Shown here one piece after another: positions 1 through 9,095 of a DNA stretch of 64,000 nt. The stretch's first letter is position 1. Each line of letters opens with the position of its first letter. This stretch comes from Deefgea salmonis (GTDB taxonomy: Bacteria > Pseudomonadota > Gammaproteobacteria > Burkholderiales > Chitinibacteraceae), in the NCBI RefSeq assembly GCF_020531905.1, contig NZ_JAJAWG010000010.1, positions 1 through 64,000 on the forward strand. Direction: 5' to 3'. Made by a program: the position numbers and the translations under genes. Below the pieces are notes generated by a model. It did no database searches and was not told where the DNA came from. It saw nothing but the letters and a program-made list of their open reading frames with translations.

Positions 1-1
1 G

Positions 2-3000
2 AACGGTAGCTACACCTATACGCCAAACCTCGACTACATCGGTAGCGACAGCTTTACCGTCACCGTCTCCGACGGCAAAGGCGGTACCGCCTTGGCGACG
101 GTGAACATCAACCTCACGCCCGCCTCTGATCCAGCGATCATCGGTGGGGTGAAGCAAGGTGAAGTCACTGAAGACGTCGCAGTTGTCGGCAATGAAATCA
201 AAACCCAAGGTCAGTTAACCATTACCGACCCGGATGCCGGCGAAGCCGTATTCCAGACCCAAAATACCACGGGCAAGTATGGCCAGTTTGCCGTCAATGA
301 CGCTGGCTTGTGGACGTATACCGTCGACAATAGCCAAGGCATTGTGCAAGGCTTGGACGATAAAGAATCCCTCACTGAAAGCTTCACGGTCTTGTCCAAA
401 GACGGTACGCCAGTGACGATTACGGTCGTGGTGAATGGCACGAATGATGCGCCTGTCGCAACCGCTGCAACGCTCAATGTGAAAGAAGACGACGCGCTGG
501 TGAATGGTCAATTGATCGCCACCGACGTGGATGTTGAGAAACTCACCTTCGCCGCTAAAAACCCATTGCCTGCAGGCTTAACGCTCAACGCCGACGGCAG
601 CTACAGCTTTAACCCAGCCGATCCTGCGTACAACAGCCTCAAAGCCGGTGAAGAACTTAAAATCACCGTACCGTACACCGTCACCGATGGCACAGTGACG
701 GTGGATAGCACCTTGTCACTGACCATTACCGGCACCAACGACAAACCGGTGGTCACCCCACCGACTGAACCAGTACCACCGACGGTTAACTTCGACCCGA
801 ACACCGGTACCTATACGCACAATGTGCCGGAAGACACGATTGTGATCGGTAAAGTCAACGGCACCGATGTGGATGGCGACACCTTGTCGTTCACGCAAGC
901 GAGCAACCCAGCGCACGGTACTGTGGTGCTCAACCCGAACGGTAGCTACACCTATACGCCAAACCTCGACTACATCGGTAGCGACAGCTTTACCGTCACC
1001 GTCTCCGACGGCAAAGGCGGTACCGCCTTGGCGACCGTCAACATCAACCTCACGCCCGTTGACGACGCCAGTATCTTACGGGCCGATAGCCAAACGGTCC
1101 TTGAAGACACGCCAGCCACCGGCAATGTGCTGACCAACGATCGCGATGTTGATAATGCTTTAACCGTCGCGACCTTCTCGGTAGACGGCCGCAACTACAC
1201 CGCAGGCCAAACCGCAACGATCGCCAATGTCGGTACATTGACCCTTGGCAGCAACGGTGAATACACCTTTAGCCCTGCGCCAAACTGGAATGGCGTGATG
1301 CCGCAAGCGACTTATGTTACCAACACCGGCAGCAGCAGTACGCTCGACGTGAAAGTGACCCCGGTTGACGACGCCAGTGTCTTGCAAGCCGACAGCCAAA
1401 CTGTCCTTGAAGACTCGCCAGCCACCGGCAATGTGCTGACTAATGATAGCGATGTTGATAGCGCTTTAACCGTCGCGACCTTCTCGGTAGGTGGCAGCAA
1501 TTACACTGCGGGACAAACGGCAACGATTGCTAACGTAGGTACATTGACCATTAGCAGCAACGGTGAATACACCTTTACCCCAGCGCCGAATTGGAATGGC
1601 GCGATGCCGCAGGCGACTTATGTCACCAACACCGGCAGCAGCAGTACGCTCGACGTGAAAGTGACCCCTGTCAACGACGCACCAACGCTCGATCTTGATG
1701 CCAGCATGGAAGATACGAGTTTTATTACCACGTATACCGAAAATGGGAGTGGTATTCCGATTGCAGACATCGATAGCTTGATTAACGATGTGGACAACGC
1801 CAATTTACAAAGCGCGAAGATTGTCTTGACCAACGCTCAGTTGGGCGATGTATTGACGACCGTCGGTTTACCCAATGGGATTGTTGCAGCACAAAGCGTC
1901 GTTAATGGGCAAATTGTATTAACGCTCACGGGCAATGCCTCTAAAGCGGATTACGAGACCGCCATCGAATCGATTCGCTTTAGCAGCACCAGCGAAAATC
2001 CGAGCACGGTTGATCGTATTTTAAATGTGACCGTGAATGATGGCCTAGCCAATAGCAATACTGCGATTAGTACGGTTCATGTTGTGGCGGTAAACGACGC
2101 ACCAGAAACCAATGCAACCACCGCGACTGGTGATGAAGACACCCTCATCGCCGTCAACCTCAGCGGTAGTGACGTTGATGGCAGCGTCGCCAACTTCAAA
2201 GTGACGGCCTTGCCAGCAAACGGCACGTTCTATAGCGATGCAGCCGGTACCATTGCGATCACAGCGGCCAGCGTGATTACGGCGACCAATAATGGCGCAA
2301 CCATCTACTTCAAACCCAATGCCAACTGGAATGGCGATACAACATTCCAATACGCTGCGACGGATAATTCGGGTTTGGCCGATAGCACCCCGGCCAATGG
2401 CAAAATCACCGTTAAAGCAGTGAATGATGCGCCCGATGCCATCGATGATCCTGCGACAACGACCGGCCTTAAATCCGAATATTTCGTGTATCACGAAGGC
2501 AGCAATCTTGATGGCAGTAATTTAACTTCGCTAGCGATGGTGAAGGCTTTTATTGATAGCCACAGTGCTGCGGCGGTCTTTACGGCGAAAACTTTTAATT
2601 ACAATCTTGGCAATGGTGATTTGGGCGGGAATAATAATCTACAAACCTTCCTTGGTAGTGATGCGGCATCACTCAATACCGATCCTGAGAACTCCTCTGA
2701 TGCCATCATTCGCATGACCGGCAATATCACTTTGGCAGCTGGGACTTACAACTTTAAAGTCCTCGCCGATGATGGTTATGTAATTTATGTTGATGGTAAA
2801 AAAGTCGCTGAAGTTGATAAGATTCAATCACCAACCGGTACTGAGCATGCTTCATTTACCATCGCGACGGGCGGTAATCATACGATTGAGATCGTATATT
2901 GGGATCAAGGCGGCCAAGCCGTATTTAAGCCCGAACTACGTCAAGGCGCAGACGCTTACCAATCTTTAGGCAACTTCATTCTTACTAGCCCGGTACCTTA

Positions 3001-6000
3001 CTCAACAGTAGAAGATACGCGGCTGACCATCACTAGTGCGGCTTTACTCGCTAATGATAAAGACCCTGATGGCGATGTATTAACGATTACCTCCGTTCAA
3101 GGTGCGACTAACGGTAGCGTGGCGCTCGTTAATGGCAATGTGGTGTTTACTCCGGCACCGAACTACACCGGCCCAGCAAGTTTTACCTACACCATTAGCG
3201 ATGGTAAGGGCGGGGTAGATACAGCGACGGTTTCACTGCATGTCACGGCAGTGAACGACGCGCCAGATACCGCGATGATTACGGCCAGCGGTGCAGAAGA
3301 CACCTTAATTACCGTTAACCTCAGCGGCAGTGATGTGGATGGCTCGGTGCGCAGTTTTAATCTGACGACCTTGCCAAGCAATGGCACTTTTTATAGTGAT
3401 GCGGCAGGTACGGTGGCCATCACCGCAGCAACGGTGATTGCCGCAACCGCGAATGGCGCAACGATTTACTTCAAACCCAATGCAAATTGGAATGGCATTC
3501 AAACTTTCGAATATGCCGCAAAAGATGTTTATGGGCTGGTTGATACAACGCCAGCGACTGGCACAATCACCGTGAATCCGGTCAATGATGCCCCCACTTT
3601 TGTTTCTAGCACGCCAGTCACCGTTTCAGAAGAAGGCTTGAAAGGCGGCATTGCAGATACCACAGGCACATCAGATACAAGCAATGCCACCACTGCAATA
3701 GGAACGGTGATCTTTAATGATGTCGACAACACCGCACTCACCTACACCTTAACTGCGCCAACAGGTTTAACCTCAGGTGGCCAAGCGATTAATTGGAGCG
3801 GCAATGGCACAGGTGCGCTGGTTGGCACGGTTGGCAATCAAACGATTGCCACGATCTCGATTGATGGCACGGGCAAATACACCGTGACGTTATCGGGCCC
3901 AGTTGATCATGTCGATAAAACCGCTGAAGACGTGAAATCGTTCAATGTAACGGTGAGTGCATCAGATGGTAAGTTATCAAGTTCGGGTCAAGTTACGATC
4001 AATATTGAAGATGATGCGCCGGTAGGCCAAAGCACGACGGCAACGGTGCAAATGCCATACATCAATACCAATTTAATCCTGACTTTGGATACCTCGGGCA
4101 GCATGGCCGATGCGAGCGGAATTGCGGGCAAAACTCGCTTACAAGTGGCTAAAGAGGCGTTAACACAACTCATCAACGATTACGATAATGTGGGTGACGT
4201 TAAGATCATGTTGGTTGGCTTTAGCTCAACGGCCACCACCCAACTCGCTAATGGCAATACTTGGCTTACCGCTGCAGAGGCCAAAGCCATATTGGCAAAC
4301 TTTACTGCAGATGGCGGAACCAATTACGACGCTGGCGTTGCTCAAGTCATGACGCATTTTGACGATGCTGGCAAACTGGTCGGTGGCCAAAACGTCGGGT
4401 ATTTCTTCTCTGATGGTGTGCCTGGCACAGGTCTTGGTTTAGATAGCACCGAAACAAAAACATGGACTGACTTCTTAAATAGCAAAGACATTAACTCACT
4501 GGCGATTGGCTTAGGCACTGGCGTAGCAGGCACCAATCTTGACCCTCTCGCTTACAACGGTACAGGTTCAGGCACCGAAGCCAACTCGATTATCGTCACT
4601 GATTTGGCGCAATTGCCACCGATTTTGCGCGACACCATCCTTACGCCAACAGCAGGTAATATCACCGGCGGACTGGTTGGCTCGGCGGTCGCAGGTTTTG
4701 GTGCCGATGGCGGTCACATCAACGACATCACGGTCAATGGGGTGAAATACACCTTTAACACTGCGGGCAATAGCATCACCACCACCGCCAATGGCAGCAC
4801 TTATACCTTTGACCCAGTGAGCCATACTTTAAAAGTCACTACGACCTTGGGTGGACAATTCATCATTGATTTGGATGATGGTAAATACACTTACACGCCG
4901 CCAGTGACTTTACAAAGCAATGCCAGCGAGAATATTGGCTTTACCTTGATTGACAACGATGGTGATCTGGATAAATCCAATAGCACATTAACCATCAATG
5001 TCATTCCGCCACGCTATAACACCGCGCCGGTACTGGTCGATGACTTTAGCTTTACCAAGGCCAATCAAGCGATTTCACTCGATGTGCTGGCCAACGATAA
5101 AGACTTGCAAGGCGATAAATTAACGCTCACTGGCACGCCAACGCTCACGTCTGGGCAAGGTGTGGTCACCATTGATCCGAAAACGGGCTTGCCAGTCTTT
5201 ACACCAGACGCCAACTTCATCGGTGAAGCCACCATCCGCTACACCGTAAGCGATGGTTTCGGAGGCACATCCAGTGCGATTTGGACGGTCAAAGTAGTCC
5301 CCAACAGCAATGTTTTATCTGGTGGCGCAGGTGTTGATTTATTTACGGTTGTTAATGGCAGCGCGGACAGCTCGGGCTTAACCGTAGAAATGAAATCTGC
5401 TGGTGATTGGGACTACTCGACCAATCCTCCGACACTTATACCGGGGGTGAATACATCGGTCACTACGGCATCACATGATCAAGTTTTTGTCATGGACTAT
5501 CGAAATGACCATGTTGAAGCTGGTGCAGGCAATGACCTCATCTATATGGGCGGCACTGAAAATAATGTAACGCAAACTAGTAATACCTTAATGGCACTGG
5601 AGATCATGAATATTGCAACGACCGGCATTGAAGGCACAGACTTACGCACACTTTCAAACCTTTCTTCACCAACTCAATCCATTTCGGATTATGCCAATGC
5701 GGGCAGTGGTGATGACGTTGTCTTTGGTGAACAAGGTTCAGATGTCCTTTATGGTGGCAGCGGGAATGACAAATTATTTGGCGGCTCTGAAAATGATGCG
5801 CTGCGTGGCGGCTTAGGCAACGATTTACTTGTTGGCGGAAGTGGCTCAGATATTCTGCGCGGCGATGCCGGATCAGACACCTTTAAATGGACGCTGGGCG
5901 ACCAAGGTACTGTTGGCGCACCTGCCCGTGATGTGGTGATGGACTTCAACAACGCCAAATCAGGCAATGCTGTGGGCGATGTGGATAAACTCGATCTGCG

Positions 6001-6232
6001 CGACTTACTACAAGGCGAAAATAGCGGCAGCCTCACGCAGTATCTGCACTTTGAGAAGTCGGGCACAGACACGATTGTTCACGTCAGCAGCAAAGGTGAA
6101 TTTAGCAATGGCAATTGGACCACGAAAGAAGACCAAGTCATTACCTTACAAGGTGTTGATCTCACCACGTCAGGTAATGATCAAGCCATCATTAATGAGC
6201 TACTGAGCAAAGGAAAATTGATTACAGACTAG
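2..6232 (+). CDS. Giant RTX adhesin (LapA-like), 5'-truncated by the window edge
   Basis: The reading frame is open from base 2 with no real start, so this is the C-terminal 2076 residues of a larger surface adhesin; the TTG at 92 is internal. In order the protein shows VCBS/cadherin-like (tandem-95 type) repeats with many DVDGD-type calcium sites, two 102-residue repeats (about 1058-1669), a PA14-like domain (about 2467-2955), further cadherin-like repeats, a von Willebrand A domain (about 4070-4650; MIDAS motif DTSGS and a downstream SDG), a T1SS-143-like segment (about 4670-5000), RTX nonapeptide repeats of GGxGxD type (about 5690-5880) and a C-terminal type I secretion region. This architecture is that of biofilm adhesins held at the cell surface and released by LapG; the N-terminal retention and cleavage region is outside the window. 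The neighbouring lapD and lapG strongly support the role. The ligand is unknown. Confidence 0.93.
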   Translation, partial: NGSYTYTPNLDYIGSDSFTVTVSDGKGGTALATVNINLTPASDPAIIGGVKQGEVTEDVAVVGNEIKTQGQLTITDPDAGEAVFQTQNTTGKYGQFAVNDAGLWTYTVDNSQGIVQGLDDKESLTESFTVLSKDGTPVTITVVVNGTNDAPVATAATLNVKEDDALVNGQLIATDVDVEKLTFAAKNPLPAGLTLNADGSYSFNPADPAYNSLKAGEELKITVPYTVTDGTVTVDSTLSLTITGTNDKPVVTPPTEPVPPTVNFDPNTGTYTHNVPEDTIVIGKVNGTDVDGDTLSFTQASNPAHGTVVLNPNGSYTYTPNLDYIGSDSFTVTVSDGKGGTALATVNINLTPVDDASILRADSQTVLEDTPATGNVLTNDRDVDNALTVATFSVDGRNYTAGQTATIANVGTLTLGSNGEYTFSPAPNWNGVMPQATYVTNTGSSSTLDVKVTPVDDASVLQADSQTVLEDSPATGNVLTNDSDVDSALTVATFSVGGSNYTAGQTATIANVGTLTISSNGEYTFTPAPNWNGAMPQATYVTNTGSSSTLDVKVTPVNDAPTLDLDASMEDTSFITTYTENGSGIPIADIDSLINDVDNANLQSAKIVLTNAQLGDVLTTVGLPNGIVAAQSVVNGQIVLTLTGNASKADYETAIESIRFSSTSENPSTVDRILNVTVNDGLANSNTAISTVHVVAVNDAPETNATTATGDEDTLIAVNLSGSDVDGSVANFKVTALPANGTFYSDAAGTIAITAASVITATNNGATIYFKPNANWNGDTTFQYAATDNSGLADSTPANGKITVKAVNDAPDAIDDPATTTGLKSEYFVYHEGSNLDGSNLTSLAMVKAFIDSHSAAAVFTAKTFNYNLGNGDLGGNNNLQTFLGSDAASLNTDPENSSDAIIRMTGNITLAAGTYNFKVLADDGYVIYVDGKKVAEVDKIQSPTGTEHASFTIATGGNHTIEIVYWDQGGQAVFKPELRQGADAYQSLGNFILTSPVPYSTVEDTRLTITSAALLANDKDPDGDVLTITSVQGATNGSVALVNGNVVFTPAPNYTGPASFTYTISDGKGGVDTATVSLHVTAVNDAPDTAMITASGAEDTLITVNLSGSDVDGSVRSFNLTTLPSNGTFYSDAAGTVAITAATVIAATANGATIYFKPNANWNGIQTFEYAAKDVYGLVDTTPATGTITVNPVNDAPTFVSSTPVTVSEEGLKGGIADTTGTSDTSNATTAIGTVIFNDVDNTALTYTLTAPTGLTSGGQAINWSGNGTGALVGTVGNQTIATISIDGTGKYTVTLSGPVDHVDKTAEDVKSFNVTVSASDGKLSSSGQVTINIEDDAPVGQSTTATVQMPYINTNLILTLDTSGSMADASGIAGKTRLQVAKEALTQLINDYDNVGDVKIMLVGFSSTATTQLANGNTWLTAAEAKAILANFTADGGTNYDAGVAQVMTHFDDAGKLVGGQNVGYFFSDGVPGTGLGLDSTETKTWTDFLNSKDINSLAIGLGTGVAGTNLDPLAYNGTGSGTEANSIIVTDLAQLPPILRDTILTPTAGNITGGLVGSAVAGFGADGGHINDITVNGVKYTFNTAGNSITTTANGSTYTFDPVSHTLKVTTTLGGQFIIDLDDGKYTYTPPVTLQSNASENIGFTLIDNDGDLDKSNSTLTINVIPPRYNTAPVLVDDFSFTKANQAISLDVLANDKDLQGDKLTLTGTPTLTSGQGVVTIDPKTGLPVFTPDANFIGEATIRYTVSDGFGGTSSAIWTVKVVPNSNVLSGGAGVDLFTVVNGSADSSGLTVEMKSAGDWDYSTNPPTLIPGVNTSVTTASHDQVFVMDYRNDHVEAGAGNDLIYMGGTENNVTQTSNTLMALEIMNIATTGIEGTDLRTLSNLSSPTQSISDYANAGSGDDVVFGEQGSDVLYGGSGNDKLFGGSENDALRGGLGNDLLVGGSGSDILRGDAGSDTFKWTLGDQGTVGAPARDVVMDFNNAKSGNAVGDVDKLDLRDLLQGENSGSLTQYLHFEKSGTDTIVHVSSKGEFSNGNWTTKEDQVITLQGVDLTTSGNDQAIINELLSKGKLITD
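937..1058 (+). repeat. Near-identical intragenic repeat of bases 1-122
   Basis: Bases 937-1058 match bases 1-122 with only two mismatches (near 1035 and 1038). The offset is 936 bp, exactly 312 codons. Such near-identity at DNA level shows recent duplication or ongoing homogenisation of adhesin repeats, and implies that more copies lie upstream of the window. Confidence 0.9.
1058..1669 (+). repeat. Two tandem 306-bp units in the adhesin gene
   Basis: Units 1058-1363 and 1364-1669 each encode 102 residues beginning VDDAS and ending KVTP. They are highly similar at DNA level and in frame, so gain or loss of a unit would change adhesin length without a frameshift. A diverged pair of another repeat type lies near 2130-2430 and 3290-3590. 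Confidence 0.88.
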
Positions 6233-6285
6233 GCTCTGTTCACGTTTGGTTTGGCGGTAGGCAAACCCAATGTCAACAGACCCGA
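6230..6285. repeat. Minimal copy of the TAGGGTCTG inverted-repeat element
   Basis: Two terminal-repeat-like sequences sit back to back. The left one begins TAGGCTCTGTTCACGTTTGG; the right one, read on the other strand, is GGGTCTGTTGACATTGGG. They match the ends of the larger element at 10963-11232 but with almost no interior. The TAG stop codon of the adhesin (6230-6232) is also the first three bases of the left repeat. Confidence 0.7.
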
Positions 6286-6302
6286 TGAACTAAAGCAGCA
6301 AT

Positions 6303-6337
6303 AAAAAAAGGCCAGAGATTGAATCTGGCCTTTTTTT
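6303..6337. terminator. Bidirectional terminator between adhesin and lapD
   Basis: A 7-bp stem GGCCAGA/TCTGGCC (6310-6316 and 6324-6330) with a 7-base loop is flanked by A7 (6303-6309) and T7 (6331-6337). It therefore works as an intrinsic terminator for both convergent transcripts. Confidence 0.9.
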
Positions 6338-6359
6338 ACATCCAATCGATAGACTTAAA

Positions 6360-8267
6360 TTATTTTAATTTATCTTTAGTAATCAACCCCGTTACACCGC
6401 TCAAACCGAGTTCTTTTAATTTACTCCACTCCGCTTCAGTGCGAACTTGTTCTGCAATTGTCAATATGCCCAGGCTATCGGCCATACGAACGACTTCTTT
6501 TAATAAGCGTTGATTGCCAGTATGTTGATCAATATCGAGGATATAACTGCCATCAATTTTTAAATACGCCAACGGTAAATCGTATAAGCGCAGCATGCTG
6601 CTCACCGCGCGGCCAAAATGCTCAATCCCCACTTTGACATTCAATTGATTCATCTCAGCCGCAAAAGTAGCCAGCGTTTCAAATTCTTGCGTAAAACTAT
6701 TGCCATTAATATCAAACCACAGGCGAGCACGCGTTTCAGGGCTGAGACCTTGCAAAATTTTGACTAGCTCAGCGCGAAATGGCAGATTGCTCAATGATTC
6801 GATATCTAAATTGACCGCAAAATGCGTGGAATGCTGTGTTAATTCTTTGACTGCCAAGCGAACCGCGGCCAAATCTAGCTCTGCAGTTAAGCCAAAACGC
6901 TTGGCAAATGGCATAAAGACACCGGCACTCAATAAATGATCACGACCCACCTCAGGCAAACGCAACATCAGCTCTTGATGAATCACCTTGCCCTGCCAAT
7001 CTAGTGCTGGATATTGCGCAGCAACAAATTGCTGTGACTGCACAGCTTGCTGCAAACATTCGCGCCAATAGGTATTAGGGTGACTCACAAACGCAACATC
7101 AATCGTCGCCGCGACAGCACTAATCACGCCTTGGTTTTCTGCTTGCGCCATGGCCGCATCGGTTCTTGCTAGCAAAGCGCCAATCGATTCACCTTGAATA
7201 AATTCGCTATAACCGATGTGAATAAAGTTTTCCATGCTACTTAATTCAGTCAACGACGCGAGTAGTTGGGCGACAAATTCGGCTGGATTTTCTAAATCTG
7301 GCGTTGTTAAAGCAAAATCACAGCCATTTAATCGGGCAGCCACCCATTCTTCACCTTGATCATCCCAACGCGCCAAACACGTTGCAATCTGGCTGAGTAA
7401 TTGATCCGTTGCTTGTCGACCTAGATTTTGATTAATCTCAGCCAAATCTTTTAATCGCAATAGCAATAAAAAACCATGGCCACTGCGATCTTCATCATTA
7501 AGCAAACCCGATAAACGTCCCATAAAAAAAGCACGATTAACTAAGCCAGTCACTTTGTCTCGATTCACATCTTGATGCAGCTGATCAATGCGCTCTGATT
7601 GTTCATCAAACATTTGCTTGATTCGCACCACCATACTATTCATTGCACCAACGACTCGGCGTAATTCAATATACGGTGGCTCGGCAATGGTAATAAATCG
7701 CCGCTCGCTAATCGCTTCGGCCTGCGCAATCATTTGAGAAATCGGCTGACGTACTCGATTAAATAGCGCCCACACTAATAAGGCCACCAATACCCCGCCG
7801 CCAATAATCCAGAAGAATAATTTAACTACGCCACTCCATAATGACTCGTAAGCGAATTTACTATGCGCACGAACCTCGACAGCACCCGCCTGCTGCCAGC
7901 CTTTATTGACTAAAGCTTGCCCCGAAGCCACATCAATCGGAAACAATTGCATAAACCAACTGGGCACATGACTGGGCAGCTCTTTATTTTTGAGTTCGAT
8001 GATTATTTTTTTATGCGGATCACGAAAACGAATTAATTCAAAATGCCCAGAATCAAACAACGCCGAGGTCATTAACTCAATCATCGCCGGATCTTCAGCC
8101 TGCTGCGATAAAGACAAAGCCAAAGACGATGCATTATCACTACTTTGTGTGAATAATTGTTGCTGCAAATAATCTCGCGCGCTCAATGTGCTCACAATTA
8201 AACTCACCATAAAGGCCAGCAACGTTGAGATGATGATTAATAATAATACCTGCCGAATTAAAGACAC
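6360..8267 (-). CDS. lapD: LapD-like inner-membrane c-di-GMP receptor
   Basis: Inner-membrane receptor that, when bound to cyclic di-GMP, sequesters the protease LapG and so keeps the adhesin on the surface. The 635-residue protein has an N-terminal membrane segment, a periplasmic LapD/MoxY-type domain, a second membrane segment (about 149-168), HAMP, then GGDEF and EAL domains that are both degenerate: RLNGCDF replaces the GGDEF motif (about 312), QELML replaces the EAL motif (about 429), and EHFGRA stands for DDFGxG. This fits a receptor rather than an enzyme. I chose GTG at 8267 because AAGGA lies 8 bases upstream, overlapping the end of lapG, and because the product then begins VSLIRQ like known LapD proteins; a longer frame to 8387 would overlap lapG. 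It is probably co-transcribed with lapG. Confidence 0.92.
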   Translation of the reverse strand: MSLIRQVLLLIIISTLLAFMVSLIVSTLSARDYLQQQLFTQSSDNASSLALSLSQQAEDPAMIELMTSALFDSGHFELIRFRDPHKKIIIELKNKELPSHVPSWFMQLFPIDVASGQALVNKGWQQAGAVEVRAHSKFAYESLWSGVVKLFFWIIGGGVLVALLVWALFNRVRQPISQMIAQAEAISERRFITIAEPPYIELRRVVGAMNSMVVRIKQMFDEQSERIDQLHQDVNRDKVTGLVNRAFFMGRLSGLLNDEDRSGHGFLLLLRLKDLAEINQNLGRQATDQLLSQIATCLARWDDQGEEWVAARLNGCDFALTTPDLENPAEFVAQLLASLTELSSMENFIHIGYSEFIQGESIGALLARTDAAMAQAENQGVISAVAATIDVAFVSHPNTYWRECLQQAVQSQQFVAAQYPALDWQGKVIHQELMLRLPEVGRDHLLSAGVFMPFAKRFGLTAELDLAAVRLAVKELTQHSTHFAVNLDIESLSNLPFRAELVKILQGLSPETRARLWFDINGNSFTQEFETLATFAAEMNQLNVKVGIEHFGRAVSSMLRLYDLPLAYLKIDGSYILDIDQHTGNQRLLKEVVRMADSLGILTIAEQVRTEAEWSKLKELGLSGVTGLITKDKLK

Positions 8268-8271
8268 TCTG

Positions 8272-8958
8272 TTATTCCTTATTGTCAATGCCATCTGCTT
8301 GCATACGTAATAAAACATCCTTCCAGCGTGACAAACGATCAATCGATGCTGATGGCTGTTTACCACTTCCTGCAAATACGCCTTCATGATTAAAACTAAA
8401 TACGGGGGTTAAATCAGGACGGCGACTTGCTGGACGAATTTCAGTAATTAAATTATCCAAAACTAAAGGCTCCGCATCAGGTTCGCTATAATAAGTCAAT
8501 ACCATATGTGCCTGACTAATTGTACTATTATTGCCACCAATTTTGGCTTTTACATAACTCAGCCTTAATTTATCAGTAGAAACCCCAGCATCTTTTAATG
8601 CCATATATTTAATAATGGCAAAGTCTTCACAATCACCCGCTGATTTACCCATCATTTCAAGTGGTGTCGCCCAATAATCGGCTTGGTTCCACAAAACCTG
8701 ATCTTCAACAAACTGAAATCTACGATTGATATACTCATTAATTCTTTTTAGTTTATCGGCTTCAGGCAATGTTTTACTGGCAAGTAATAGTTGCTGCATT
8801 TCTGCCACAGTTTTAACCGTATTTGCAGCATAACGTTGCTGCGCCAACTTAAGCAAACGATCAAAATCCCAGGCAGAAAAAACGGGGAATGCCCAAAGCA
8901 TTGTGAGCAACAGTAAGCTGCAAATCCATCCGTAATCAGGACGCTGCAAATTGAACAT
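8272..8958 (-). CDS. lapG: LapG periplasmic cysteine protease
   Basis: Bacterial transglutaminase-like cysteine protease (BTLCP family) that clips the N-terminus of the RTX adhesin and releases it from the cell. The 228-residue protein has an N-terminal hydrophobic export signal (about 11-29), and the catalytic Cys-His-Asp triad is visible as GDCEDF, QAHMVL and LVLDNL. It lies 4 bases upstream of the lapD start, so the two are translated from one message. Its likely substrate is the convergent adhesin at 2-6232; the cleavage site would be in the part of that gene outside the window. Confidence 0.93.
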   Translation of the reverse strand: MFNLQRPDYGWICSLLLLTMLWAFPVFSAWDFDRLLKLAQQRYAANTVKTVAEMQQLLLASKTLPEADKLKRINEYINRRFQFVEDQVLWNQADYWATPLEMMGKSAGDCEDFAIIKYMALKDAGVSTDKLRLSYVKAKIGGNNSTISQAHMVLTYYSEPDAEPLVLDNLITEIRPASRRPDLTPVFSFNHEGVFAGSGKQPSASIDRLSRWKDVLLRMQADGIDNKE

Positions 8959-9095
8959 TTCGATCTTTTCTCGACGATTTGGCTATAGTAGGAATTGTTA
9001 ATACTAGAGCATTAATGAAATCATTTAGGTAAACTAGACAACAATCAACGCGCTTATAACTTTAATACATCATCCTAAATTGGACATTGAGAAAT

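Noticed and set aside
92..94. TTG as the start of the adhesin gene
   Set aside because: The frame is open to base 2 and the upstream codons repeat those at 938-1027, so the gene continues out of the window.
2045..2494. 149-codon antisense frame in the adhesin gene
   Set aside because: Shadow of repetitive coding DNA; no ribosome-binding site or protein features.
6360..8387. Longer LapD starting at 8387
   Set aside because: It would overlap lapG by over 100 bases; GTG 8267 has a well-placed AAGGA and matches LapD N-termini.
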